Assembly: GCA_022453515.1 (NCBI GenBank)
Contig: JAJNNY010000041.1
Coordinates: 62,001-126,000 of the forward strand
DNA from: Astrocystis sublimbata
Lineage: Eukaryota > Ascomycota > Sordariomycetes > Xylariales > Xylariaceae
Direction of reading: 5' to 3'
DNA length: 64,000 nt
The notes under the pieces are model-generated. The model did no database searches, was not told the DNA's origin, and saw only the letters and a list, made by a program, of their open reading frames with translations. Below are positions 1 through 13,175 of this stretch, piece after piece. The position numbers and the translations under genes are program-made. The first letter of the stretch is position 1, and every line of letters begins with the position of its first letter.

Positions 1-3000
1 GACACGTTGGACCGAAATTAGGGATATGGGCTCGACGTACCAGACGATCAAAGATTGGCCACGGCGGCAGTCACCAGCCGCAAAGATACCGTCGATGTTG
101 GTGGCGTAAGAACCAGGCGCCGTCTTGACATTCTTGCGGGGGTCCTTCTCTATTTCATCTCCCAGAACACGAGCCTCGGGGCCAAGGAAACCCATGGAAA
201 GAAGAACGAGGTCGGCAGGGAAGAATTGCTTGGAGTCCTCAAGCTTTTTCATGTCCCAGCCGCCAGAGGCAGACTTGGTCCATTCGACACGGATCGTGTT
301 GATTCCCTTGACGTTTCCACTTCCGTCATCGACAAATTCCTCGGACATGATACAGTATTCGCGAGGGTCTTTGCCTAAATGCTGCGCGACTTCAGTGTGG
401 CCGTAATCGACACGGTAAATGCGAGGCCACTGTGGCCAGGGGTTGTCGCGTCCACGCTGCGGCGGGGGCTGCGGCAGAAGCTCGAAGTTGATGACCGATT
501 TGGCGCCGTGACGAACAGAGGTACCAATACAGTCGTTACCAGTGTCACCACCACCAATAACTACGACATGCTTGTCCTTGGCGGAGAGATAGGCGCCATC
601 GCTGAGTTCGGAATCGAGCAGTGACTTGGTGTTCTTGTGTAGGAACTCCATGGCGAAGTGAATGCCGTTAAGGTTGCGGTTCTTGATCGGAAGATCTCTA
701 GCTACCGTGGCACCAGTGGCGATGACAACGGCGTCATTTTGAGCCTTGAGATCCATCAGTGTGATATCCTCGCCCACTGCGACGCCAGTCTTGTACTGGA
801 CGCCCTCGGCAGCCATGAAATCGGTTCGTCGCTTCACAATGCGCTTGTCGAGCTTCATGTTAGGAATACCGTACATGAGCAAGCCACCCACGCGGTCCGC
901 TCGTTCATAGACCGTGACACTATGCCCGGCCCTGTTCAGCTGGTCAGCACAAGCAAGACCTGCAGGGCCAGATCCGATGATGGCCACGTTCTTGCCAGTT
1001 CGCACTTCAGGGATCTGGGGCACCATCCATCCCATCTCGAAACCCCGGTCGATGATGGCACACTCGATAGATTTAATTCCCACAGGCTCTTCATTGATAC
1101 CAAGAACGCAGGCGCCCTCACATGGTGCTGGACAGACACGACCCGTGAACTCAGGGAAGTTGTTGGTCATGAGAAGACGGTTGAGGGCATCTTGCCACTG
1201 ATTCTGGAATACCAGCTCATTCCACTTGGGGATGATGTTGGAGATGGGGCAGCCAGTTTCAGACTGACAGAACGGAACACCACAGTCCATACAACGGGCT
1301 GATTGGTACTTGATTTCGTCCTCGTCAAGACGCTGCGAGAGTTCGGCCCAGTCCTTCGTTCGTGTGCTGGGGTTGCGGTATTTCTCAGAGCGACGTGAGT
1401 ACTTCATGAAGCCCTTCGTCTTATCCAATACCAACGCTCGCTTCTTCTCAGCTGCATTGTCTCCAACAGTTTCCTCAATATCTTGGAGTTTGGTGGCCTT
1501 CTCTTCTTTCTTGGTGACACCGTGGATGATGGGAAGATTGTACTCGGCGCGCTTAGCCTCGGCGGCTTTTGCGGCCTCCTCTTCTAAAACACGTTTATAA
1601 TCCACGGGTAGGACCTTGATGAAGCGTTTCAGAGCTCGGTTGAAGTCGACAAGAATGCGAGCAGCTAGCTCAGATCCAGTGTAGTGATGGTGATCCTCAA
1701 TCAAGCCTCGCAGGAACGCGATCTCAGTCGGATCTTCGAGACGTGAAGCCTCAACCATCTCATCGTTGAGCTTGCTCAGGAAGTCGCCGTGGATATCGAG
1801 AACGTATGCAATACCACCAGACATACCTGCGGCAAAGTTACGACCCGTGCTGCCTAGGATGACGATACGACCACCCGTCATGTATTCACAGCCATGATCA
1901 CCTACGCCTTCGACAACGGCGGTGGCACCCGAGTTTCGTACTGCGAATCGCTCCGCAGCGATACCCCGGAAGAAACAAGTGCCCTGGGTTGCACCATACA
2001 AGCACACGTTGCCAATCAGGATGTTCTCCTCAGCCTTGAAGACAGCCGATCGAGGGGGGTAGATGATGAGGCGACCACCCGAGAGACCCTTACCAACGTA
2101 ATCATTGGCGTCGCCCTCCAGCTCGAGGGTGATACCAGGAGCTAGGAAAGCACCAAAGGACTGTCCAGCCGAACCCTTAATGTTAACGTGGATAGTGTCC
2201 AAAGGTAACCCGGCTTCACCGTAGCGCTTGGAGACATGGTAGGACAGCGACGTTCCCATAGCTCTGTCGGTATTGACAATGTCACACTCTATGCGAGAAG
2301 GCAATCCCTTTTCGAGGGTCAATTCGGCTTCAGAGATAAGTTTATTGTCCAATCGAACGTAGAGGCGATGGTCCTGCTTTCGAACATTGAATGTGGCAAC
2401 TCCAGGTCGAAGTTTGTGGGCTGGTGTGAGAATGAGGGATAAGTCAATGTTGGAAGTCTTGCCAGTACGAAGATCATCCCGAACTTTCAGGCACTCTACG
2501 TGGCCAACCATCTCGTTGATGGTTCGGAAACCAAGCCGGGCCATTATGGCCCTGAGCTCGTTAGCAACATAGTAGAAAAAGTTGATGACGTGCTCGGGAG
2601 TGCCGGTGAATTTCTTGCGGAGCTCGGGATCTTGTGTCGCTATACCAACAGGGCACTATGTATAATATCATTAGCAATTAATGTAGAATATAAGCAAGGG
2701 TGTTGACTTTACCGTGTTCAAGTGGCATTTTCGCATCATGATACAACCCATGGCGATCAGCGGAGTGGTGGCGAAGCCCCATTCCTCAGCTCCTAACAAA
2801 CAGGCCATGGCGACATCGCGACCTGTTCGCAGCTGTCCGTCGGTCTGAACGACGACACGTCCACGGAGATCGTTGAGTACCAACGTTTGGTGAGTTTCGG
2901 CAAGACCCAGTTCCCATGGAAGACCAGCGTACTTGATACCAGTCCATCTTGACGCGCCTGTACCGCCGTCGTGGCCGGAAATCAGGATGTGATCAGCTTT

Positions 3001-6000
3001 GGCCTTGGCTACTCCGGAGGCGACAATACCAACACCGGTTTCTGACACAAGTTTCACGGATACCCGAGATCGAGGGCTAGAGCATTTGAGGTCATAGATA
3101 AGCTGCTTCAAGTCCTCGATGGAGTAAATATCGTGATGGGGAGGTGGGGAGATGAGACCGACACCGGGGGTTGAGTGTCGGGTCCTAGCAATCGGCTTAG
3201 AAACCTTGTGACCAGGAAGCTCACCACCCTCGCCAGGCTTGGCACCCTGAGCCATCTTGATCTGGAGCTCGTCGGAATCGGCAAGATAAGCCGAGGTGAC
3301 ACCAAACCGGCCTGAAGCAACTTGCTTGATGGCAGACCTCATGGTGTCGCCGTTTGCCATGACCTGCGATCTCTCCGGGTCCTCGCCACCTTCGCCAGTA
3401 TTAGACTTGCCACCAAGACGGTTCATGGCAACGGCAAGTGTAGAGTGGGACTCCATAGAGATGGAACCGTACGACATGGCACCTGTGCAGAAACGTCGAA
3501 CGATTTCGGTCCACGGTTCGACTTGATCGATCGGGATGGGTGTGTACTCGTCAAACTTGAAGTCAAGCATACCGCGCAGCGTGCAAGCTTTAATCTGCTC
3601 GTATTCAGATCGCGAATATGCTTCGTATGACTTGTCATTCTTGGTACGCACAGCATCCTGGATGTTGGCAATCGATGTAGGGTCGTTAATGTGTGCCTCA
3701 CCGCCATCACGCCAATGGTACTCGCCAGACTCAGGAAGGCCAGGGATGTTGATGGTTTCGCGTGAAGGAAAGCCACGTTCGTGGAATCTGAATGCATCCT
3801 CAGCAATATGAGTGAAAGTGGCACCCCTGATGCGCGAGGCAGTGCCCCTGAAACATCTCTCGACAACATCGTCATCGATACCAAGAGCTTCGAAGATCTG
3901 GGCACCCTTGTAACTCGCCAGAGTAGAGATGCCCATCTTACTCATAACCTTGAGAATACCTCCATCGCAAGAGTGCTTGTAGTTGGCGATGAGTTGGTCG
4001 TCGCTCATTTGCTTCCGAATTAAACCCTCGCGGTTGAGTTTCAAGATGCATTCCATCGCAAGGTAAGGGTGGATCGCATCAGCTCCATAGCCAAGCAGCA
4101 CACACATATGGTGAACCTCGCGAGCCTCGGCAGTCTCTAGTACGATGGCAGCCATCGATCGCCACTTGTTGCTGACAAGATGATGATGGACCATACCAGA
4201 CGCAAGAAGAGTAGATACTGGAACGCGGTCCTTAGACGTATGGCGGTCAGACAGAATAATGATTCGGTTCTTGGCCTCAATAGCATCGCTGGCCTCTTGG
4301 CAGATGAAGTCTAGTTGCTTCATGTACCCTGCAATGCCTTGCGATTTAGGGAAAGTAATGTCGATTGTCTTTACTGTCCATTCAGAGTGCACCTTCGAAA
4401 TATTCTTCAAGCTGTTGAACTCAGGGATGGACAGAATTGGGCTGGGTAGAAACAAGCGAGCGCATTGGGACGCATCCATTTCAAGCAAATTGCCTTGGGG
4501 CCCAACGTAACATTCCAGTGACATGACAATAGACTCTCGGATGGGATCGATAGGGGGATTTGTGACTTGCGCGAAAAGCTGCCGGAAGTACTCGTAAAGC
4601 AAGCGCGGACCTTGAGACAAGCATGCCAATGGAGCGTCGTTGCCCATAGATCCGAGGGCTTCCTTCTCGTCTGAGGCCATTGGCGCCAATAGTAGACTGA
4701 CTTGTTCATGGGTGTAACCAAAAGCAAGCAGCAACGGATCTTGCTGAAGCGGTGTGGAGTTGATTTGGGGAGCAACATCGATATTATGCTTCTCGGAAAC
4801 TTGAGCCACAACCTTGGGAAGAGACACCAACTGAGAGTCCATCCACGAGCGGAAGTCAGCGCGCTCAGAGACCGTCTTCTTTAGCTCTGAATCGTCGATG
4901 ATGCGCCCAGCTTTGGTGTCAACGAGCAACATACGGCCGGGCTGCAGACGACCCTTTTGTACGACGGACTCTGGGTCGACAGGAATGGTGCCAACCTCGG
5001 AAGCACAAATGATACGGTCATCGGCCATCACATAGTATCGGCAAGGTCGCAGACCATTGCGATCGAGGTTCGCACCACAAAATCGGCCATCGGCGAAGGT
5101 GAACAGAGCCGGGCCATCCCAAGGTTCCATCTGGCATGCAGCCCATTCATAGAACGCAGCCTTCTTAGGGTCCATCGCTGAATTGCCTTGCCAAGCCTCA
5201 GGGACCATGAGCATGACGGCCTCGGGCAAGGACAGCACGCCGTTGATGGTGAGGAGCTCAAGCACATTGTCGAAAGCAGCGGAGTCCGAGCCACCATCCT
5301 CAACAATAGGGTATAATTGCTCCAGTTCATCACCAAATACTTCGGACTGCATGACACCTTCACGTGCCCTCATCCAGTTTTTGTTACCACGCAGGGTGTT
5401 GATCTCACCTGCGTCGCCAGTCAAATTAGATACGTTCGCTTGTTGTGGAATGGTTTCCTAGTTTAAAAACGTACCATTATGGGCCGCCCATCGCAGCGGT
5501 TGCGCACGATCCCACGAAGGAAATGTGTTCGTGGAGAACCGTGAGTGCACAAGCGCAAAGTGCGCCTGATAGTCAGCATTCACCAGATCGTGGTAGTATT
5601 GGTAGACTTGGACTGGGGCCAATTGTCCCTTGTAGACAATGTTCTTGTTTGAGAGGGAGCATAGATAGAACCAGTTCTGTAGGCCGATGGTGTGGGTGGC
5701 GCGCTTTCGGAGCACATAAAGCTGTTTCTCGAATTGTCTTTCCGGGAAAGTCTCTGGGTCCGTGTTTTCAGGAGCATTTCCAGAGCCATAAACGGAGGCA
5801 AGAACGACGAAAGGTTGCAAGATGGTGGGCTCGCGTGATTTAGCAGCAGGGCCAAGCAGAGTAGAGTCTACAGGTGGTTCTCGCCATCCTAAAACCCTCA
5901 ACCCCAACGATTCGGCAATATCTTCCAACTGCCTCTTCGACTCCTGCAGCGTCTCTTCATCAGGCTTAAAAAACAAGTTTCCCACGGCATATTGCCCCAG

Positions 6001-6602
6001 CGGCGGTAGCACGATGTCTTGTTCCTTTTCAAAGTTCTTGACGAAAAACTTATGGGGTATCGAGGTCATAACACCAGCACCATCACCATCTCGCGCATCA
6101 GAGCCCACAGCACCGCGATGGGTCATGTTGCATAGAAGGTTGCGCGCTGTTTCGAGTTAGTCGCCAGATCGGAGCAACTATGAGGGAGGTAGCGGGGTAA
6201 CAAACCATCGCTAACAATCTTGTGGCTCGGCGAGCCCTTGATGTGGCTATGATCGGTATCAGCAGAAGGACCTGGCAGCGATAGGCCATCACTCAATCAA
6301 CGTACCAAGCGAAACCGACACCACACGCATCCTTTTCCAAGCTAGGGTCGTACAACCCTCTGGCGCCAACAGTCAGTCCGAGTTCTGCTACAGTCGGGGG
6401 TAAGAATGACGTACTGCTTCACCGGGAGAGCACCCGCCCAAGAGCCATTGTTCTCGGTTTGGTATTCGTACGGATGGTATGTTTCGGCCGTGGACTCGGT
6501 TTCGATCTGTCTGTCGTCGAAGTCCGCGGGAATGCCCATGTCAGGCAAGAAGGTGTTGGAGAGCCTGGAGGTTGACTGCTGGACCAGAGGCCGATGGATC
6601 AA
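1..6602 (-). CDS. glt1: Glutamate synthase [NADH] (GOGAT), 3' end outside window
   Basis: Makes two glutamates from glutamine and 2-oxoglutarate (GS/GOGAT ammonia assimilation). Exons on the minus strand: 6602-6415, 6359-6306, 6246-6206, 6146-5475, 5408-2713 and 2655-41; an intron opens with GTACGT at position 40, so only the last few dozen residues are missing (about 2,088 codons seen). A propeptide of about 74 residues precedes KDACGVGF, whose Cys75 would become the N-terminal nucleophile of the class II amidotransferase domain. Next come the central and FMN-binding synthase domains ([10 protein letters not shown] near residue 1043, GHDGGTGAS near 1130). The 3Fe-4S cysteines are 1207, 1213 and 1218 (CX5CX4C). 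The beta-subunit-like C-terminal part has a dinucleotide-binding [10 protein letters not shown] near residue 1775. All junctions keep frame and restore family motifs. Very sure of family; cofactor choice (NADH) follows from the fused fungal architecture. Confidence 0.96.
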
Positions 6603-7626
6603 GGGTGGAGCACTGCAGGCGCAGGAACGATAGGAAGCAGCTCGATGCTGCTGAACGATACTATCTATTGCGAAGGGTACGGGTTAGTTTCAGTACGTGT
6701 CTCTGGTGTTATCTATCCGCCGCAAGAAACGAAAAATGTCGGGAGCAGAAGACAGATGAAGTTGCGAGGTAGACCGGTCCGTGAGGGGTTGCAGATCTAC
6801 GGAAAGCGATGTGCCCATCCGGATGCATGCTCGGATATGGAGCTGATGGTTTGGCGTGGCATGTGAAGAGACGGCAGAGAGAAACTCTAGGTTGCGGTAT
6901 CATGGCCGTAGAGGTGGAGTGATGTTCTACGCAATTCCAAGCTTTGGGTAGAGCTGTGTGCGACGTTGCAGCTCTTCCAACCCTTTGGCCCCCCCCCCCC
7001 GCCCACACACTCTCTGCCCTCTACAAGCAGACTGGATGTTTATCTCGGGCTTGAATCATGTGTTCCTCGGCCTCATTGGCTAAAAGGATGGGGGCAGATT
7101 GCCATGTGACGGTGATAGCAGGCGTTTGATGTTGCACTGTGGAACACCCGTCCTACGCTCCGGAATCGCAGAACTGGTGGGGGGGTGTTCCGCCGCTCAA
7201 CCTATCTGAACGCATTGTCATAGGCGACGCTCGCAGCGGGATGACGAAGACTGAGAATCAATCGAGCAGCGATAGGCTGTCCCGCGACAAGCGCAAGGCA
7301 TTACTCGTTCTGCCAAGGCTCGAGTGGTTACGGCTGCGCTGCCCCGACCGGCTGGTCTAAAACCTAGTGCGATTGCCGCTGCCACCACGGCCGCCGGATG
7401 CTGCTGCAATGCGATAATGACGGATTTGCGAGCTGCATAGTGTGGCTCCAGCGAGGGGTTGAGACGGGCGCGGGTCTCGCGGGTGTGGGTGTGGATGGGC
7501 GCGCGAGCAGCACAAACGTGGGGTTGCAATTCCCATCAGCACGACCCACGACCGATTGCAAATGCTGTACGAGTAAACCCAGCTCGCAAGCCATGCGGCT
7601 ACCAGAGCCTACCCAGGCGGGCCAGA

Positions 7627-7647
7627 TAGAGCCTAGAGCCTAGAGCC
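7627..7647. repeat. Tandem repeat, 3 x 7 nt (TAGAGCC)
   Basis: Three exact consecutive copies of TAGAGCC in the spacer upstream of the glutamate synthase gene. No function is suggested by the sequence. Confidence 0.85.
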
Positions 7648-9551
7648 TTAGGTAGGCACCACGCCTGCGAGTTGATAGGCCCACTAGCCATGCACTGTGA
7701 TGTAGGCATTCCCCTCGAGGCCCCTCTACACATTTCACAGCCGAAAGCAGACCACGCGACGAGGAGCAGTGGCTCGTCGCTCCATCGTCAATGGGGAAAC
7801 CGGTAGAGCCATGTTGCTGGAACCCAGACGGCGCACCACCCGCCCCGGTAATGAAGCGACAGGGTCGCATCGCGGCGTTTGAACCGGCATTGTAGGGGAG
7901 ACAACCGGGTTTTTGGCGTTCGCTCATGCGCAAAGGTAGTATTTTTGGCTGCCTGAGGAGGTGGCCGTTGTCGTCTTCATGCTTCGTGTCGTCGTCTTCG
8001 CTGCCGTTGCGTCGTGGCCCGGCCTGGGCTGCAGGTGGATGACACTAATCGCGGGGGGAATCAAGAGAAATACAATACTTACAGGTGAAGCTACCTTGGT
8101 TGTGTGGCCGTTGACGAGGGGCTTCAGCGACCTAGTCGATTGGTGGTATGGTGAACGATCTGGGCCGTACAAAGAGACAGTTTGTTCGCGAGCTGGTTGG
8201 CGAAAGAGAAACAGAAGAGGGAGAGGCTGGGAGGAGAGAGGTGTGGCGACACCCCAGCTTTTATGGATGGGTATGAGTTCCCAGGCCAAATGTACAGTAC
8301 CGTGAAGAGACGGACAGTATTCGCAGCTAAGGTAAGTCAACTAGCACTGAGCAACAAAAGCTTGTGACGGGCTCCGGAGGGGACGAGGCATAAGAAAGTC
8401 AGCGTCTACACAAATCAATAGCACTATGGCGTAGCTGATCAACCCCTCCTACTGCGTCTAGCCTCTCACACACGTCGGCCAAAAAGACACTTGCAGTCCT
8501 TAAGGTGGGGGGAGCAGTGCAGGGGGAGGATCCTGGTGGCCGAGAGACGGACAACGGCGATTGCTACCGAATACCGGCATTGTTATTACGGTCCAGCTCG
8601 TTAGGTAGGTACCTTCGGTAGCCAGCTCGCAAGCAACCTTGAACGCAAACATGCCAGGCAAACAGGCAAACAGGAAGCCCCGGCCCAGGCGGGCTAGGCC
8701 AATACTAAGGTTGCATACGGCCCATGGGGGCTGCACCACACGCCGTTTCTGCGCTAGCATTCCGGTATGGGCAATACTCACAGAAAACACCTGCAGTCTA
8801 TGCTGATTGGATCGAGACTATTTGCCCGAGCTAATTGAGTAGCGTGGTGGGATTAGGTAGGGAGGCTTGGGAGGCGAGAGGGTTGACGGCACCAGGGAAG
8901 TGGTCGCTTGTATCCAAAAGCGGTTGCAAATTGGAAAATGAACTAAGATGATTGGCTCAGCTGGACAGGGGGGCTGACAAGAGGGCATCTCTTACGAAGA
9001 CGTCCATCGTTCTCTACACACACACACACACACATGCACACGCACATGCACAATCAGTCGTACCACTGCCCCTGCTGGCTTGCCACAATGCTAGAAAATA
9101 GCGCGCTGGCGCTGATCACGCTTTTTTGACACCGATGCAGATGGGCAGAGTGCAGAGTCGAAGAGTCGATGTATGTATACCGCACCTGTTTCAGTTCTGA
9201 AGTCTCCCATTTGTATCTCACGACCAACGATTTCGCAATTAGAAAGTCGAGGAGCCTGTTTTGTTGTTGGGCTTGGGTGGGGGCGTCACAACGGTGTGCG
9301 TAACATAATGTACTTCGTAGGTAAAACCTTTTGAACTTCGTTGGGCAGCCAGCCAGCCATGCAGGTGTACATACAGTACATCGTGCACCAAGCAAATCGT
9401 GACATCGACACTCCCAGGGACCATCCTTGGAATAAACTTTCGGTAAGTAGCATTTGTTGTCCTTTGCTGTGCAGAGTAGCCCAGTCGGTGTACAGGCCAA
9501 GTTTATGAGCTGTAGTTTGGTGTTTGCATACAACAACGGCATTCCCGAGGT

Positions 9552-9591
9552 CATTGCTTGAGTTTCATTGCTTGAGTTTCATTGCTTGAGT
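9552..9591. repeat. Tandem repeat, about 3 x 14 nt
   Basis: Two full copies and one copy of 12 nt of the unit CATTGCTTGAGTTT lie head to tail in gene-free sequence. Confidence 0.9.
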
Positions 9592-12080
9592 CAAATAGCT
9601 AATTCACCCCCAGTCCACGGTCGTCTACATCCCTGCATCAGGTGGGAGCCCAGTCCCTTGCCGTACTGTAAGTCCAGAGGCAAATAAGTGTGACGGTCAC
9701 ACCAACTTTTGGGCCAAAAGTCAGTGCCGGGCAAGCAGAGCAAGAACAAGATAAAGTGAATTTGCCCATGATTGGTCAGTGAAGCTTTTGTAATGCTTTT
9801 TGGCAATCGATTTCCACCACTTGCCGCTCATCGGAGTCGGATTTAGGCTCGCAATTAGGTGTTGCATACTACCTGAGGTCCCTAGGTAGGTACCTAGGTA
9901 TTTACAGCGTCCAATGATGGGGGGGGGGCGAGGGGGCTACGCTGTGGCCCGAAGCATATTTGCTAGCAGATCCTTGCTCCTCAGGAGCAAGCCATGCCTT
10001 AAGCGGTCTGGCGTAGGCATTTACAAGCTAGCTAGCGCAAACCCCACACACGCATGCATTTGGCGCTCTGCTCTCCAGAGCCAAGCGAGGCTCGGCGAGG
10101 CAGGCGAGAGCAGGGGTTTTCCCCCAGCGGCCTTCGTCATAAGGTATTTGGGAAACGACCTGTCGCAGGCCAACCTACCTATGCAGCTAAGAGAAAGGCC
10201 ATACAGCCGAGGCTACGAGCGGCGTCCAATCAGCTGAATGATGATTCCATGTCCGATGTCGCCGCACCAGCAGAGCGGTAAAAGTCAATACGCCAAGCTT
10301 TCCACCATCCGGTCCTGCATTGTATTAAACGACGAATTGGGGGGAAATACGGGCACATTGAGATGATGGCATGCTCTTACGGCGTGGGCGTGGGGTTTCA
10401 ATCGGAATCCAAGGGTATTTATGTATGCTATGTGCTACCCAAGGGATGCAGGCGTGCATTGCATCTCATCCCAACACAGCACTGACAACTGGAGGGCGCC
10501 ACAAGACGATGGACTAATTAAAGTCATACATCCGGCGTAATTTAAAACCAATGATGTTGTTCTAACGAAACGAAGCGCATTGGAGCACTACCTACAGTAC
10601 TCGTAGACACCCTGGGGGCCTGGGATCAATCCCATAGCCGAGAAATTCCCACAATCGATCAGTTCACCATCCGCTGGCACAGCGGTAGGTTTACATCAGA
10701 TGTTTGGATGTTGCACCCACAGACAGTTCTCGCCCTTGTCGGTGTGAATCCACCCTGCAACTTCGGCGGCTTCCGTCTGGGCCCAAGCGACATTACTAGG
10801 ATGTGAGGGCACCTGTCGAGCCTGTCATGCCTCCCGAGTCGTAAGGGACAGGACAGGGACGAGGGCCTCTATTGCATATCCACCTGCTATACGTGTATGT
10901 ACCTACCTAGTATGCTCGGTGGCCTCGTGACTTGCTGCATGGCTCTTTGTAAACTTATATGTATGCATGGGGATGAAGTAGGTCATTGTTTAACTAGCTT
11001 TTGCCTGGCTCAGCTAGAATTCGGCCTCAGCATAGCAAACACACTACTCCGTGCTCCCCATGTTTCCGGTAGCCTGTCACAAGTGAGTGGTGAGATGAAA
11101 GTGCTTTTAGTTCGGACTAGGATGCGTCCATCGTGGGGCATATTGTACTAAAGTAGTACGCTTCATATATTGTTCGCAACGTGCAGTGCACATGGAGTTC
11201 GAGGTCGCGGACGTGCTCAGCTCTCGCCAGGCTACCTACTGTGCCATGGCCAGGGAACAGTCTGTTCAGTCGTCCAGCTATACTCATGACAATAGACAAC
11301 GCCGAAGAATAATGATCACTTGGCAATATAGCCTGTACTTTCTGGCACGATTTTACATGCTAGCGTCATACCAGACAGACAGACAGACTGCAATGTGATT
11401 CAATGGATCTGCCAGTGGTACGGATGTGTACTCGTAGTTGTAGTCGGTACGAATGTGTCGAGCATGTCTCGGCCGTGGGGGAGGGGTTCTGAGGTGCTGA
11501 GCTGTCGGGAGATCCTGCGCGAAATCGGGGTGATAGATGAAGATCAACATTTAAGGGACCAAACACCTTCCCGAACATCGGTTGCGGTTGCGGGGGAGAG
11601 TGGATGGAAGGCGGGGCGGAGCGTTTGGACCAAGAGCTGAGCGAGCAGCTGGAGATGTCGTGTCCACTGCTCGACCTTCCTTGCTGTCCTGGCATGTTAC
11701 AGTCGTGTTGGATCACATTGTAGCACCAAAAACCATAAAACAACGCACAGGACTTGTTCCGGGAATTCCCGACCCAGATGTCGTCGGTCGAGGACGGCCG
11801 TTCTGACGAAGCAGAGCCTCCAGCCGACACTCGTCAAGCGTGCCAAGGATCAGGGCCGAAAACGGGTGTCCAACTGCCGCCTAGCCGTGGGATGACTCCG
11901 AACGAGCCGCGGAAATGAGACCAGCCAAGCTTCCAGCTGGCTGCATGTTCTCAACCGCCTTGGGAATTTCCATTACCTCATGAGAACTAGGTTTGTAGAA
12001 CAACGGTAGGCGAAGCGGTTGCATGCCGGACCAGACCGCACGTTCTAGGATTTTCGCTTCCGACTCTGCAGGGAGGGAAA

Positions 12081-12103
12081 ATGAGATGAGATGAGATGAG
12101 ATG
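12081..12103. repeat. Pentanucleotide repeat (ATGAG)n
   Basis: Four exact ATGAG copies followed by ATG. A short simple repeat in the spacer left of the APC15-like gene. Confidence 0.9.
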
Positions 12104-13175
12104 CGCGGTTTTTGCAGCAAGTACGTGGCAAGCCGTGGCGGAAACATGACAAGGAACAGCAGCTACTCGTAAGCACGACAGGTCCGTCCGGGTCGAGTCG
12201 GGTTCGAGTCTCGCGACTCAGGCGGTTAGGTCAACATCTCACCCTATTTCCCTAGTTCCGCAAGTTGCATGGAGCTTTCAACCCGTGCGTACAGTACTTC
12301 CAAGTTACCGTGCGGCAAGTGCTTACCGAGGTAACGTTGGGACGAGCGGTAACCAGAAATGTGCGATGTCAGCCTGGACGGCTGTTGCGCTGTCAGGATT
12401 ATCTGGAGCGCGTCCCTTTTGCATCGCTTTCGTTGGAGTCAGTGGAGGACAGCAGGCGACTCGGGGGCACGCCCGGAGCCCATTCGACGTTGAGATCTGG
12501 AGTAACTGTTCAAGGTTCTGCTTGAGATGATAACCACGTGCCAAATGCATTAGAACGGCAGTCACATGTCTGAGTGCCAGCGATGCACCCCTGCAGCCTT
12601 ACAGCTACTGCCTGTACTATTACATAATGAAGCAATTGTGTGATTGAAGTCACAATGTGCGCCCGACGTCTCGGGTCAACGACGTAATACGTAATAGCAC
12701 GCCTTACATAAAAGACAACACTCCCCGTGCGGAAAACTCCAACGCAAATTCATCTAAATTTGTAAAGTAGAGCGAAATCTCACGCAAGCAAGACCTAGAG
12801 AATCAAACCAAGACAAATGAATAATTCTAGGAGAAACGGAATGGAAGTGGGCATAGAACAAGACTTGGAGAGTATCTGCGATAAGGTCGATCGATAAGCG
12901 AGCGGCTTAGTCACCAACACCCCGCCAGCGCCTGAGCTTCAAGGTCATTACCTACATGTACCTAGGTACCTGTAGGTATGTAAGGGAAGCTACAACTACT
13001 ACCTAAGGTACCTAATCAAAAGTAAACACAACACAACACAACCATTCTTGGAAACTCTGCAGACCGCGAAATGCATCGTTTGGGGTCTGTCGGCACGAGG
13101 TAGAGCCTGAAATTCCAGGTTGGGATTTGCCACAGCTAGCAGCCGTCAAGTGAACAGTCGATCAACAAGACGACC

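Larger units (their letters stand above)
6603..13175. other. Gene-poor spacer, 6.6 kb
   Basis: No open frame here resembles a protein I know, and none combines a good start, length and splice signals. The spacer holds a C-run (6989-7000), a 3 x 7-nt repeat (7627-7647), a CA repeat (near 9016-9034), a 3 x 14-nt repeat (9552-9591), a 5-nt repeat (12081-12103), and several copies of the AGGTACCTAGGT-type palindrome (8602-8614, 9881-9900, 10890-10910, 12951-12980, 13000-13016). It must contain the promoters of the leftward glutamate synthase gene and the rightward APC15-like gene. A strong GTAAGT donor on the minus strand near 8084 could belong to an untranslated leader or a noncoding transcript, but no coding exon goes with it. 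Confidence 0.6.

Noticed and set aside
7924..8340. Minus-strand frame with a strong GTAAGTATT donor and CTGCAG acceptor
   Set aside because: The upstream exon has no ATG in frame and the protein is unlike anything known; it could be an untranslated leader, but not a supported CDS.
9054..9554. 166-residue minus-strand open frame with several cysteines
   Set aside because: It begins and ends in simple-repeat-containing spacer, has no family pattern, no splice context and mixed composition; probably chance.
12186..12222. GGTTCGAGTC resembling a tRNA B box
   Set aside because: No A box at the right distance and no acceptor stem; it is explained by a GAGTCG/CGACTC palindrome.
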